Part shown: piece after piece, positions 33,438 to 44,442 of the stretch
Layout of the letters: the number at the start of each line of letters is the position of its first letter
Position numbering within the stretch: position 1 is the first letter of the stretch
DNA from: Dryas octopetala
Lineage: Eukaryota; Streptophyta; Magnoliopsida; Rosales; Rosaceae
Length of the DNA: 64,000 nucleotides
Assembly (NCBI GenBank): GCA_963921425.1
Contig: OY992836.1
Location: forward strand, 13,595,614 to 13,659,613
Direction: 5' to 3'
Program-made: the position numbers and the translations under genes
Notes under the pieces: model-generated
Told to the model about the DNA's origin: nothing
The model's input: the letters and a program-made list of their open reading frames with translations, nothing else
Database searches by the model: none

Positions 33438-36400
33438 AAGGAATAAAATTTCGGTTTCAATGAAATTTTGGATGAAAATTTTGACAGAAATTAGATAGAA
33501 ATGACAAAAATTACTATCAAAATACAGAAATTTTGAATGAAATTTTACCATATGTTGATTTAACATATTATCTACTAAATTGATAAAAAATATTGAACAA
33601 ATCAAATTATATAGTAGGTTTCATGTAATATAAGGTGAATATAATACGCGCTGGAGCAAATACTGTTAAATAAAATTAATATAATAAATAAACAAAATTA
33701 GTATATTCTTTATACTGTATAATTTAATTATATACTAAAATCTAAAATCTAAACCCTAATACTCTATATATTCTATATACCCTAATACTCTTTATACTCT
33801 ATAATCTATATATTAAACCCTATATACTCTATATTTTTTAGAAGATTAGGTTTTAAGCCCTTTAAGATACTTTTAATTATTTTTTTATATAGAAATGTAT
33901 TAAAGTTTAAGATTTAAAATAACTAAAAGAAATCTCAAACTTTTTTTTTTTCCAATTGCCCAAAGGCCCCAAACCCCCCCTCATTTTTTTTATTTCCTTA
34001 CTTTTTTTCCTCGTGCCTCTTCAGCCTTTTTTTTTTTTATAATCTTTCTTTCCTTTTTTCCCGCATTTCTTGCCTAGCTAAGCTTTTTTTTTTCACTAAG
34101 TGTAACAACCCAAATTTTGGCTTATGGTAATTTTGTTACTTAAAATTTTCAAATTTGTTTTAAGGTTTGTTTAAAGCAATTAGAAATTTCTTTAAATTTA
34201 TTTTAACTAATTTAGACCTTTGGTTGTGGTTCTAGAGCTTAGTTGTGTGGAAATGAATTTTAGAAAATGAAAATTCAAGAATTTGACGATTATTATTTTT
34301 TTCAAAATTAAATTATAAGAGTAGGATTTTTCATAATTGTTTTGAAAGCAATTTGACTATTCTGAGGTAATAGGAAATTAGTACTCATCAATACGAGTCC
34401 GTAGAATTTTTCGGTGAATTATTTGGAGTCTCGAGCTATTTTTGGTGAATTTCTAAAGTTGAAGAAAATAGAAAATATGAAAATTTCGATAATTTCGATA
34501 ATTTCGATAATTTCGATAAATTTCGGTAAATTTTGGTAAATTTCGATAAATTTCGAAAATTTCGGCGAAATCTTCCCGAAAAATTATTAAACATGTGTTT
34601 CGATTTCGACACTCTAAAAAAAAAATTTAATTCCTTGGTTAAAAGTAAGGAATAAAATTTCGGATTTCGAACAAAATTTAATTAAAATTTTGATGTAAAT
34701 TTCGAAGGAAATTTTGAAATTTTGACAAAAAGTATACAGAAATGACGAAAATTGTTATCAAAATACGAAAATTTTGAATGAAACTTTATCATATGTTTAT
34801 TTAACACATTATCTACTAAATTGATAAAAAAAATATTAAAAAAACCAAATTATATAATAGGTTTCATGTGATATAAAATGAATATAATGCACGCTAGAGA
34901 CAAATATTTTTAAATAAAATTAGTATAATGAATAAATAAAATTAGTATATTATTTATACTCTATAATTTATACACTAAACCTTATATATTTTATAATCTA
35001 TATTTTATATTGTTTAGGATATGGTGTATGATATTAGGGTTTAGGTCCTTTATGGTATTTTAAATTATTTTTTATATAGAAATATATTATAGTTTACTAG
35101 TTTAGGGTTTAAAAACAACTAAACGAAACTCCAAAACGGCCAAACAAAATCTTAAACCATTTTTTTTCCTTACAATTGCCCAAAGGCTCCAAACCCCAAT
35201 CAACCCTAAACCTTTTAATTTTTTCTTTATTTCATTCCTTTTTTTTTTTCTTCTTTTTCTTTCCTTCCTTTCCTTTCCTTTCTCTTCCCTTCGAATCTCC
35301 ACTGTTTTTTCTTCTTCTTCATCCTCTCTCTCTCTCTCTTTACCGCTAGGGATGGCAACGGGGCGGGTCGGGGCCGGGGGTGCCACCCCCATCCCCCGCC
35401 CCCGAAATTATTTGAATCCCTGAACCCGCCCCAAATCCCCGATTATGTAAACGGGGATTCCCCGTCCCCGACCCCGCCGGGGAATGGCTTCCCCGAACCC
35501 GCCCCGAATCCCCGCCTCAATGTCCACTTTTTTTTCTCCCCTGAACATAATGCATATCAATAACCATTACATATTTACAGATTCAATTCAAACCTGCTAG
35601 CAGTAATATAATATTTACAGATTCAATTCAAACCCATATTTACATTTTCCTCATATTTACATAGTTAAGCAGTATGATACAAACCTGCTAGCAGTAAATC
35701 AGTAATTATTAATACAAACCTGATGAATATATTAATACAAACCTGCTAGTATCAATAGATTCAATTCAAACTTGCTTAACATAATACATATCAAACTTGC
35801 AGAGTTGCAGACCTGTTATTAATGTTTCAATGCATCAAACTCACAAATTAATGTTCTAATAGTCCATAAATGGATAAAACTAAATACATGATACATCCAT
35901 CAATTGATAAGAAAACACATCTATGGCATCAAGCTTCAAACATGGTTTAGATATCTCCTTTATGGCATCAGTACATCACTCATATATGGTTGGAGTATGC
36001 TTGATTCTCCAAGATCATAAAATGTGTTGCAAACCTGCACCAAGAGAGATATGATTGTAAATTTGTAATCACTTGCTGGCTCAGTTGTAATCACATAGAT
36101 ATATAGGGTTCTTAATCTGCTTTTCAGTTGTACAAGAATAATTAATTTGCTTGCTTTATCCTATTGTGATAGGATCCATGTTGCTATCAACCAAAAGAAG
36201 AAAATACTAATCTGATAATGGTCAACTATATTAAGATAAAGAAAGTGACACTAAAGAAGTAAAGATATCCACACTGATACAGAGGGTTACGTGTTGTTAA
36301 CAGTTGAATTCCCCAAGGGTTAAGCTACTCGTTACAACTAGAGAGACTAGAGAGCAGTGTAGGAAGTAATATAGTCCTATTTTTAGGTTGGGAATTTGGG

Positions 36401-36816
36401 ATGTGGATTATGACAACCATATTGCTATTCAAGCAAAGTATACCATTAATTACACTTTCAACTAGTTATGTGGCCTACGGCAATGCAGCAACTTAAGTGC
36501 TATAGATTACCTAAATTGCTACTAAGGCAAATGTTACATGACATATGACCAACATATTCAGGGTGACTGCTAACTGTATCCCCTACAGAAACACCCTAGC
36601 AGTTACAGAAAAATGTGGATAATAAATGGTGAGTGACTTATTGTCACAGATTTTTTTTGTTAGGAACTGAAACTAAACTCATTATGTATGAGATGTACAA
36701 TATCACAGTGTTGCACAACATTGACTGAAAAATATATAATAAATGTAATAAAAGATTAAACATACTTGATACCTTAGAATCAGCAAGGCAAGAACCCATA
36801 TAATGAGTGAGAATAG

Positions 36817-37230
36817 TCACACTTCATATAATGAGCTATTCTCCTGTTCAAGGCAAGAAACCTAAACAATCAAAACAAAATAAAGTGAGAATAGTCACAC
36901 TTCATTAATTAAACCATCAAATGATTCAATCATGATTTGCTTACCTCCTCCATGTCAAAATCATCATTAGTTGAAACGCAAGTTTCAGATTCCATGACTT
37001 CTACCTCATTCGGGTTTGATTCTAATCATAAAACAAAACAAAAAAATATTATTAGAAAACCTTAAAACAAATTAATTAGCAAACCTTAAAACAATTTTCA
37101 GATTACCTTCTATCTCCTTCCATAGCCAATCTCGAGCACACATCAAGGCCTCTATAGTGGCTGTCTGATTTTCCTCATTTTCAGCACCATGGCCGGAGCC
37201 GCTGGTCATTTCTCTACATGTAGAGTCCAT
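36817..37230 (-). CDS. Possible small spliced ORF inside the hAT element
   Basis: Three segments (37230-37107, 37021-36945 and 36861-36817) join with GT-AG borders and consistent phase to 81 codons plus stop. The product would start MDSTCREMTSGSGHGAENEE and contain EALMCARDWLWKEIE and SNPNEVEVMESETCVSTNDD. It is acidic and resembles no domain that I recognise. It could be a remnant of the element's own first exons, or a captured host transcript. Three clean splice pairs in a row are more than I expect by chance, but there is no homology support. Confidence 0.35.
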
Positions 37231-37734
37231 CTATAAAAAATAAAAAGCAAGAAATGATACACTTTTATATAAGTTGCTGCCTATACAAGTTAAAAGCAAG
37301 TATAGATATTTGGACTGCCAGTATAGATAATAAACACATTCTTACACGCACACACACACACACACATTCATATATCAGATATATTGGTACAAATTTAGGG
37401 AGGGAAGAGTTAACAAATCTTTCATCTCTCTTTAGGATAAAAAACAGGCACCAACCAAAATACTAATTAGCCAAGGACAGAAATTTAATTGGGAATAAGC
37501 CTCCACAAGCATAATTCACAACAAAAGCTGCAGTACAGATTAAAAGCCATCAAACTAAAATAACCAACTAAATCTCAACCCCATCAAAAGCTGCAGTACA
37601 GATGGTTGCGCACGGCAACCTTTCAATTCTAAAATCTGTTAAATCGAAAGGAATTAAAAGCAACACTCGTTCTTGACCAATTCAGAAAGCATCAACAAAC
37701 AAAAACCAAATACATACCAGAGTCCAGACAGAGG

Positions 37735-38060
37735 GGAGTAAGCGAGACAGAGATAGTGGTGACTGGTGAGAGGGCGAGACAGAGATGGTGGCGAGAGGGC
37801 GAGACAGAGAGGCGACTGGCGAGACTCGAGAGTGCGAGACAGAGGGGCGAGATGGTGGCGAAAGGGCGGCACGACTGCGCGAGAGAGACCGAGTGACTGA
37901 GAGATCGAGATTAGAGAATAGAGAGTCAGAGTCTCAGAGATGGTGGCAAGAGGGCGAGACAGAGAGGCGACTGGCGAGAGGGCGAGAGAGAGACCGAGTG
38001 AGTCGAGTGACTGAGAATCTGAGATAGTTAGAGAATAGAGACTGAGTCTGAGAGATCGAG
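37735..38060. repeat. GA-rich degenerate minisatellite in the hAT element
   Basis: Variants of gagggcgagacagagatggtggc and gagacagagaggcgactggc recur several times, with diverged copies between them. The ORFs here are low-complexity and not genes. Confidence 0.75.
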
Positions 38061-38319
38061 ATTAGACTTTAGGGTTTGGACCAGTGCAACTGTTTGGTGT
38101 ATTGGGGTTTCAGGTTTGGCTTTGGGGTTTGGAATTTGGGGTTTTAAAACATATATATAAATATATAATTTAACAAACATACATTAATATATGGTATATA
38201 CCCTAAACATATATATTTGTTAATTTACTTAACATATATATGTTTTTTCATTTATATAAAGCTTAAGGTTTAGGTTATTAATTTTATTATCTAAATTGTG
38301 TATAAATATATAAATTGGA

Positions 38320-39200
38320 AGAATAAGTTTAGGGTTTAGGGTTTAGGTTATTAATTGTATTATCTAAATGTGTATATAAAAATATAAATTGGAATAATAA
38401 GTTTTGGGTTTAGGGTTATTAATTTTATTATCTAAATTGTGTATAAATATATAAATTGGAAGAATAAGTTTAGGGTTTAGGGTTTATGGGGTTTAAAGGC
38501 TTTTAGGGTATAAGGTTTAAGATATAGGGTTTAGGGTATAAGGTATAGGGTATAGGGTATGGGTTTAGGGTTTAGGGTTTAGGGTTTAGGGTATAGGATA
38601 TAGGGTATAGGGTTATTAATTTTATTATCTAAATTGTGTATAAATATATAAATTGGAAGAATAAGTTTAGGGTATAGGGTTAGGGTATATATAGGGTTTA
38701 GGGTTTTATTATCTAAATTGTGTATAAATATATAAATTGGGTTTAGGGTTTAGGGTTTGGGGTTAGGGTATAGGGTATAGGGTTTAGGGTTTAGGGTATA
38801 GGATATAGGGTATAGGGTTTAGGGTTCGGGTATAGGGTTTAGGGTTTAGGGTTTAGGGTTTGGGGTTAGGGTATAGGGTATAGGGTTTAGGGTTTAGGGT
38901 ATAGGGTATAGGGTTAGGGTATATATAGGGTTTAGGGTTTTATTATCTAAATTGTGTATAAATATATAAATTGGGTTTAGGGTTTAGGGTTTGGGGTTAG
39001 GGTATAGGGTATAGGGTTTAGGGTTTGGGGTTAGGGTATAGGGTATAGGGTATAGGGTTTGGGGTTAGGGTATAGGGTATAGGGTTTAGGGTTTGGGGTT
39101 AGGGTTTGAGGTTAGGGTATAGGGTATAGGGTTTAGGGTATAGGGTATAGGGTTTAGGGTTTAGGGTTTAGGGTTTAGGGTTTAGGGTTTAGGGTTTTAT
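38320..39200 (+). repeat. Interstitial telomere-like repeat array (TTTAGGG and TATAGGG variants)
   Basis: Long runs of ttagggt units in register include perfect plant telomere repeats (tttagggtttagggtttaggg at 38570 and 39160-39190) mixed with tatagggt and ttggggttagggt variants. A longer AT-rich segment, attttattatctaaattgtg and then tataaatatataaattgg, recurs at least five times, so the array also has a higher-order unit. All of it lies within the hAT element. Confidence 0.9.
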
Positions 39201-39250
39201 TATCTAAAGTGTGTATAAATATATAAATTGGGATAGTGTACTCATAAGAA

Positions 39251-39310
39251 GTTGGTGGTCTGATGGTAAGGAGCTGAAGGAAGGAGTTTGAGGTGCCGAG
39301 TTCGATTCCC
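39251..39310 (+). repeat. tRNA-like (SINE-head-like) motif near the right end of the hAT element
   Basis: The segment ggtggtctgatggtaagg resembles a polymerase III A box. The sequence gagttcgattccc, about 40 bp downstream, resembles a B box, with a spacing like that in tRNA genes. The full cloverleaf is not convincing, so a tRNA-derived SINE fragment is the more likely source. Confidence 0.35.
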
Positions 39311-40010
39311 AGCATAGCACTTATCACGTTTAAATTTTGGTTATATATATATTTAGTGTAAACGGGGCGGGTTCGGGGTCGGGGGACCTAAAACCATCCC
39401 CGCCCCGCCCCCGACTCGGGGCCCCGCCTAAATCCCCGAACCCGAACCCGGCCCCATTTATTTCCCCCATTAGGGTTTTAATCGGATCGGGTCCCCGCGG
39501 GGATTTTTGCCATCCCTATTTACCGCCCCTTTTTTTCTCCCAAAACCCAGCCTCATCTCCAAAAACCCAGCCTCCTCCCTAAAAACACAGCTTTCCAAAA
39601 CCCCAAACCAGATCTCACCGTCAAAAAGTTCGCCGAAATTTCGATAATTCCGACGAAATTTCAATAATTTCGACGAAATTATCCCGAAAATTTAACAAAT
39701 ATAGGTTTCGATTTCGACACCCCAAAAAAATCGAAATTTAACAGCTTGGTTAAAACATAGGGGAAAAATCTAAACAAAAAGGAAAAAGGAGCTTCAATGA
39801 ATGCTCTCCATACTCTCAAGTATTTGTTTTGTGATCATAAATGTTTTGTGTTGATTATATTCATGTCTCACAATTCTTACCTTCTAGTATAAATTGCTAA
39901 AACAAGCAAAAAGGGAGTTACGTGGTAATTAAGTATGTATTTATAGGAAAAGTTTTATCGACCAACATAAAAAGAGGAAACGCATTGATAAGAAAAAAAA
40001 AAAAAAAAAA

Positions 40011-40425
40011 GGGCAATGCTATCCACTTTCTTCAATCTATATATTTTCTCCATCAACATTCACTTTTATTATTTTAATTTTATAATATATTTTCATAATC
40101 AAAACCGTTCAATTTTTAGATTATTTTTTTAAAAACATCTCGATCTGCAAAAAATCAATTAAATCGAAAATCATTTGGTAATGTAATCTTTATTAAATAA
40201 ACAAACGCTAAATTAAACTGTTACCAAAATCGTCAGTTTATTTGCTCACAGTCACAAATACATAACCAAATGATTTCTGATTTGGTTGATTTTTTGCATA
40301 GATGATCTTCATAGAATTATTTTAAAAATAAACGGTTCCGATCATAAAAATACATTGTGGAATAAGCATAAAAAATAAAAAAATCGGTGGAGAAGGTAAA
40401 TTAGAGAATGTGGATATCATTCCCC
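40011..40425. mobile_element. MITE-like element with short inverted ends
   Basis: The left end gggcaatgctatccacttt pairs with the complement of the right end (ggggaatgatatccacatt). The interior has two complementary segments, aaatcgaaaatcatttggta and caaatgatttctgatttg. This is the same layout as the MITE at 18.1 kb and the repeats at 2.2 kb. It has no coding content. A poly(A) run precedes it. Confidence 0.6.
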
Positions 40426-40471
40426 ACAAATTATTGGGTGACAATAACACCACGTGTTATACTGATATGGT

Positions 40472-41151
40472 TGTTGAGAGAAATCACACATTGAAAATGT
40501 GAGTGCTTTGCTAGTGGCTTATAAGGGTTTGGGCTACTCCTCCCATTGCCAATTGGTTTTGGGATGAATGCCTAGATTCCTTCATAGCATCAGAGCAGGT
40601 TATCCATGTGATGCGTTTAACGGCCACACGTGCTCTCACGTTACCCAATATAAATTGTCCATGTGTTAGACTTAAATGACGTCACACGTGCGGGGGCGTG
40701 TTGAGAGATATCTCACATTGAAAATGTGAGGACCTTGCTAGTGGCTTATAAAGTTTTGAAATATTCCTCCTATTGCCAATTAGTTTTGGGATGGATGCCT
40801 AGATTTCTTCAATGTTGAGAGAAATCCCACATTGAAAATGTGAGGACCTTGCGAATGACTTATAAGGGTTTTGACTACTTCTCTTATTGCCAATTAGTTT
40901 TGGGATGAATGCTTAGATTCCTTCATGGTATCAGAGAAAGTTATTCACGTAATGCGCCTAACGACCACACGTGCTCTCACGTCACCCAATTAAATTGTCC
41001 ACGTGTTAGACTTAAATGACGCCACTTGTGCGGGGATGCGTTGAGAGAAATCCCACATTGAAAATGTGAGGGCCTTGCTAGTGGCTTATAAGGGTTTGAG
41101 CTACTCCTCTCATTGTTAATTGATTTTGGGATAACCGCCTAAATTTCTTCA
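40472..41151 (+). mobile_element. Two TRIM retrotransposons in tandem (four 113 bp LTRs)
   Basis: Four copies of one LTR, each 113 bp, stand at 40472-40584, 40699-40811, 40813-40925 and 41039-41151. They begin TGTTGAGAGA (the fourth CGTTGAGAGA) and end in TTCA. LTRs 1 and 3 are followed by a primer-binding site like tggtatcagagc. LTRs 2 and 4 are preceded by a purine-rich tract (gcgggggcg, gcggggatg). So there are two LTR-internal-LTR units of about 340 bp, separated by one base. The internal parts carry acacgtgctctcacgt and no gene. This is the layout of terminal-repeat retrotransposons in miniature. Confidence 0.85.
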
Positions 41152-44100
41152 ATGATATTATAAATCTACACAAATTATTACATGTCTACAATTATTAATA
41201 CAACATATTAAATCTATGATTTATCATTTAAGGTCTAAATATTAATAATTATATATGCATATATTATTAATCCATAACGTCAAATATGTACTTGAAAATT
41301 TCTCCTAAAAGGAGGGTACATGTCTTTTCCAATATGGTTGAATTCAAAGTTTACCACCTACTTGTTATGCTATATATATGGTTAGATTCATATAACTCAA
41401 AATAAAAGATGGATTTAACTCAAAATTTGAATGATTTCAGAATTGAAAGAAGGTAAGCGGGGAAAATGGGGAATGGCCCGTCAAAGAGGAGAGAAGATTG
41501 AGAGGGATTGATGGGGGGTTCGGGTAGGTGAATGACTACCGACAGAATCATGAATGTCGGACAGCGTGGGAGCAATTATTGGGTCTCTCCTCTGATTTCG
41601 GACGCGTCGTCGTCACGTCCGCATCAGATTCCTTCTCCGTACTCCTTTCTCTCACCGCATTTCTCGCTCCACTGCCCATTACCAAACAAACAAACAAACA
41701 AACCCCCTCATCTCTTAATCCAATACCTATTCGCTTCACACAAACACACCCACCTAAAACCTAATCCTATCCCTCAATGCATAATAATCATAACCCGACC
41801 TCTTCCATCTTCGTGTACCTAAAAAATAATTAAGCACGAGTGACCAAACGTATTATTGGTTATTATTAAGCTTAATAACCAAGCTAGCCTTATTGTAAGG
41901 CCAATTACTAGCCCACTCAAGCTATAATTGTCTTGTTGTGTTATGTCTGAAAAAGTTGAAAACAAAAGGGATACATTCTTGGACTTGGATCCCAACTTGT
42001 ATCTCTAACTTGCTTTATATGACAGAATAGTTAATTTATGTAGTTGTCTTTTTGGAGCATTTTTTTTAAGCAAATTGATAGACAACCATTGTGTCACATT
42101 AGCTTAAGTTTTTTGGGGCAGGTTGAACTTAAATTATAGAATGATTAAGTTAAACGCAAAATTGAACTTGAATTATATAAATAGATAAGTTAAACGCGAA
42201 CAAGGATGATAATTTTCCTCATGAATATAATTGCTGTGGATCCTTGCTTCCATAGAAAAAAGATGGGAATAACACTCTTACACTCCCTGTTCTATACAAA
42301 ATTCATTTTCCAGTTTAATTTTTTAAATGTGAATAAATATAGGAATGATCGAATAAAAAAATACATGGTTTATTATGCTGTGAAAAGAATGATGTTAAGA
42401 AGACCATATTTTAGTACCACATGTGTACTAATTATCTAATAAAGGTGAAATTCAACAATAAAAGTATGACTCATTTCTATTCAAGAAATGGTACATATAT
42501 AGTACTAATTGCAATCTAGCTCCTTAATATTATTGCAGCGAAAAATACATGTATCCTTGTAACTTTGCAAATGCTTTATACATTCTCTATTGTCCTAATC
42601 ATTCCGCAGAATAGTCTTGAGATCAAAACTGCTCAATGAGTGGGTAGAGTTGAGGCTGTTAAGAGTCTTTGATTTTTTTGGTTACAGTCTTACAGATTTA
42701 AGAGACTTTGAAAGGAAACACATGACTCTATTATATATACTGGTCCACATCAAGACCCAAATATTTCCCTTCTTTTTTTTTCGATTGGGACGGAAAAAGA
42801 AACAAAATCAGGTCTTAAAGAGCAAGGACTATGTGGGTCCCTAGGAGAGCAACACGTGGCAAGTAAAGAAAGGAGATTGTGAAGAGGGCAATGGCACGCG
42901 CGAGCGAGTAGAATCATAAGTCGCTTTCGAAAGTCGTCGTCACTCGTCAGTAGTCCTAAAAACACTGTTGCCAATGCCACTCCCTCAGGCCTCAGTAGTC
43001 AGTCCTCAGTGGCTCAGTCTCCACTGCAATTTGCGATTGCTAGCTTAGCTTATTCGGTCGACCAATATCACTGACAATGCCTCCCCTTCTTCCTTTCTTC
43101 ACTTTCTCGATCATTTCTTTGAATGCATGCCTTGTATCCCTCCTCTCTCTCTTTGTCTCTCTCTTTTGTTTTTGGCCTTTTCTGTACTGGACATGATTCC
43201 CTCACACGAGTCAATAATCACATATACACTTGGGTCTGCCCACAATGAGAAAATGTTCACATCCATTGCACCACCCCAAATAAATTCATATCACCATATG
43301 GTTTCAAGAAAAGTCCTAGTTTTCGTTTTTTTTTTTCCTCTGTTTTCTTGTACATGCATTTTCTCGGTCACATCAAATGGGTTGGGAGAGAACATGTTTT
43401 CGTGCTGAAGTTTGAGTGTCCCATGTTCTTGAAAGTTCAAAATTTAGGAAGTCTAAATTTACGACTAACTATTACTCTTATAAAAGATAAGAAGGTGAGA
43501 TGATTAAGATAGTAAAATTCGATTCATTCTAATGTAAATATGTACATAACAAAAAAAAAATAGGGATAGTTCGTTTTAAACTCGTTTATTATAATCTTAA
43601 TCCAAAATTAAAAACAAAATACTTTTTGTCCATCCAAAAGAGGGGAAGGCAAGATTCTTTCCGAGTGGGAGCAAAAACTACTCTCACATTAGAGAGCTAT
43701 GACTATACTAGAAGTCTTTGCAGAAAAATCATGCACTCATACGAGTGTAGTATTTTTTTTCGATCTTATGCTATCTTACAAAAAATGAAATGCTTAATTT
43801 ATGTATTTTAATTTGACTTATATATAGATAGGATTGGGAATATCCCCAGCTTACTTTTAAATTTGTGCAAAAGCTCATGTGATTTTTCTATATACATGTT
43901 GTATGTTATTTTCACAGTTAAGAATCAATTTGTAACATATATCACCTTACCCCAAGTTTCCCTACATCTTTTTTCCTAAAGATTTCCAACATTGCTCCTT
44001 TGGTGGAATTAAATAATTAAGAAAGTTGCATGTCAAAGCTTGTGGTTAATAATGGTGCACATTGTCATAAATAAAACAATCTGCTGAATCACCCAAAATA

Positions 44101-44442
44101 CTGACCACCGTATTAAATCATAAATTATATCACCATTAGTCATGACAACTAACTGAGACAAATTTTCCATAGAAATGCAAAATTACTTATGCGTTATTAA
44201 AATTTCATTCAAGCATTAATTTTCAAAATAGAAGTATTAATTTATTTAAGCCAAATTCCCAGTATTCCAAACCTCACTCCAAAAGTCCAAATATATATAG
44301 CACAACATAATCAGAAAAAGCTTGTATTTGTTACAGTTTACAAAGTAAAAGGCAACAGCACCAATTAATCCTCTGGATATATAGGACAAGAGGAATTAAT
44401 TGGTTACGAGCTAGTGTACATATATAACCCCACAAGTCACAA
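41152..44442. other. Intergenic region before the GDSL gene
   Basis: No gene could be supported. Two less AT-rich islands (about 41450-41810 and 42830-43150) carry short ORFs on both strands without family similarity. The second has an ABRE-like acacgtggc at 42852-42860 and C/T-rich stretches, so it may be the leader or promoter of an unannotated transcript. The last 100 bp before 44443 would be the 3' UTR of the GDSL gene. Confidence 0.35.

Larger units (their letters stand above)
35339..39526. mobile_element. Non-autonomous hAT-type transposon, ~4.2 kb, with 8 bp target-site duplication
   Basis: Identical 8 bp copies of tttaccgc flank the element at 35339-35346 and 39519-39526. The ends are 12 bp inverted repeats (tagggatggcaa at 35347; complement ttgccatcccta ending at 39518). 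Subterminal GC-rich runs (ggggcgggt, ccccgaacccg and similar) lie within the first 180 and last 170 bp, as in plant hAT elements. The interior has no hAT transposase that I can find. It holds a small spliced-looking reading frame (36817-37230), GA-rich minisatellite DNA (37735-38060), a telomere-like array (38320-39200) and a tRNA-like motif (39251-39310). Confidence 0.88.
33438..39755. repeat. Direct pair of ~1 kb AT-rich repeat units, the second split by a hAT element
   Basis: Unit 1 (33438-34646) and unit 2 (34647-35346 plus 39527-39755) share long collinear stretches. Examples are aaggaataaaatttcgg at both starts, ttatctactaaattgataaa, ataggtttcatgt and caattgcccaaaggc. They also share the tail with tttcgatttcgacac...ttggttaaaa. 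The middle of unit 1 (34100-34480), beginning tgtaacaacccaaatttt, resembles the start of some plant Gypsy LTRs. Both tails contain short tandem repeats of aatttcgat. The element class is not clear. There is no coding region. Confidence 0.6.

Noticed and set aside
37785..38027. Arg/Glu-rich ORF in the hAT element
   Set aside because: It is a translation of the GA-rich minisatellite and not a protein-coding gene.
38320..39200. True chromosome end or fusion point
   Set aside because: The array is enclosed by hAT ends with a matching 8 bp target duplication and genes continue on both sides, so transposon content explains it better.
39251..39310. A genuine tRNA gene
   Set aside because: A- and B-box-like words are present but I cannot fold a complete acceptor stem and anticodon arm, so it is listed only as a tRNA-like fragment.
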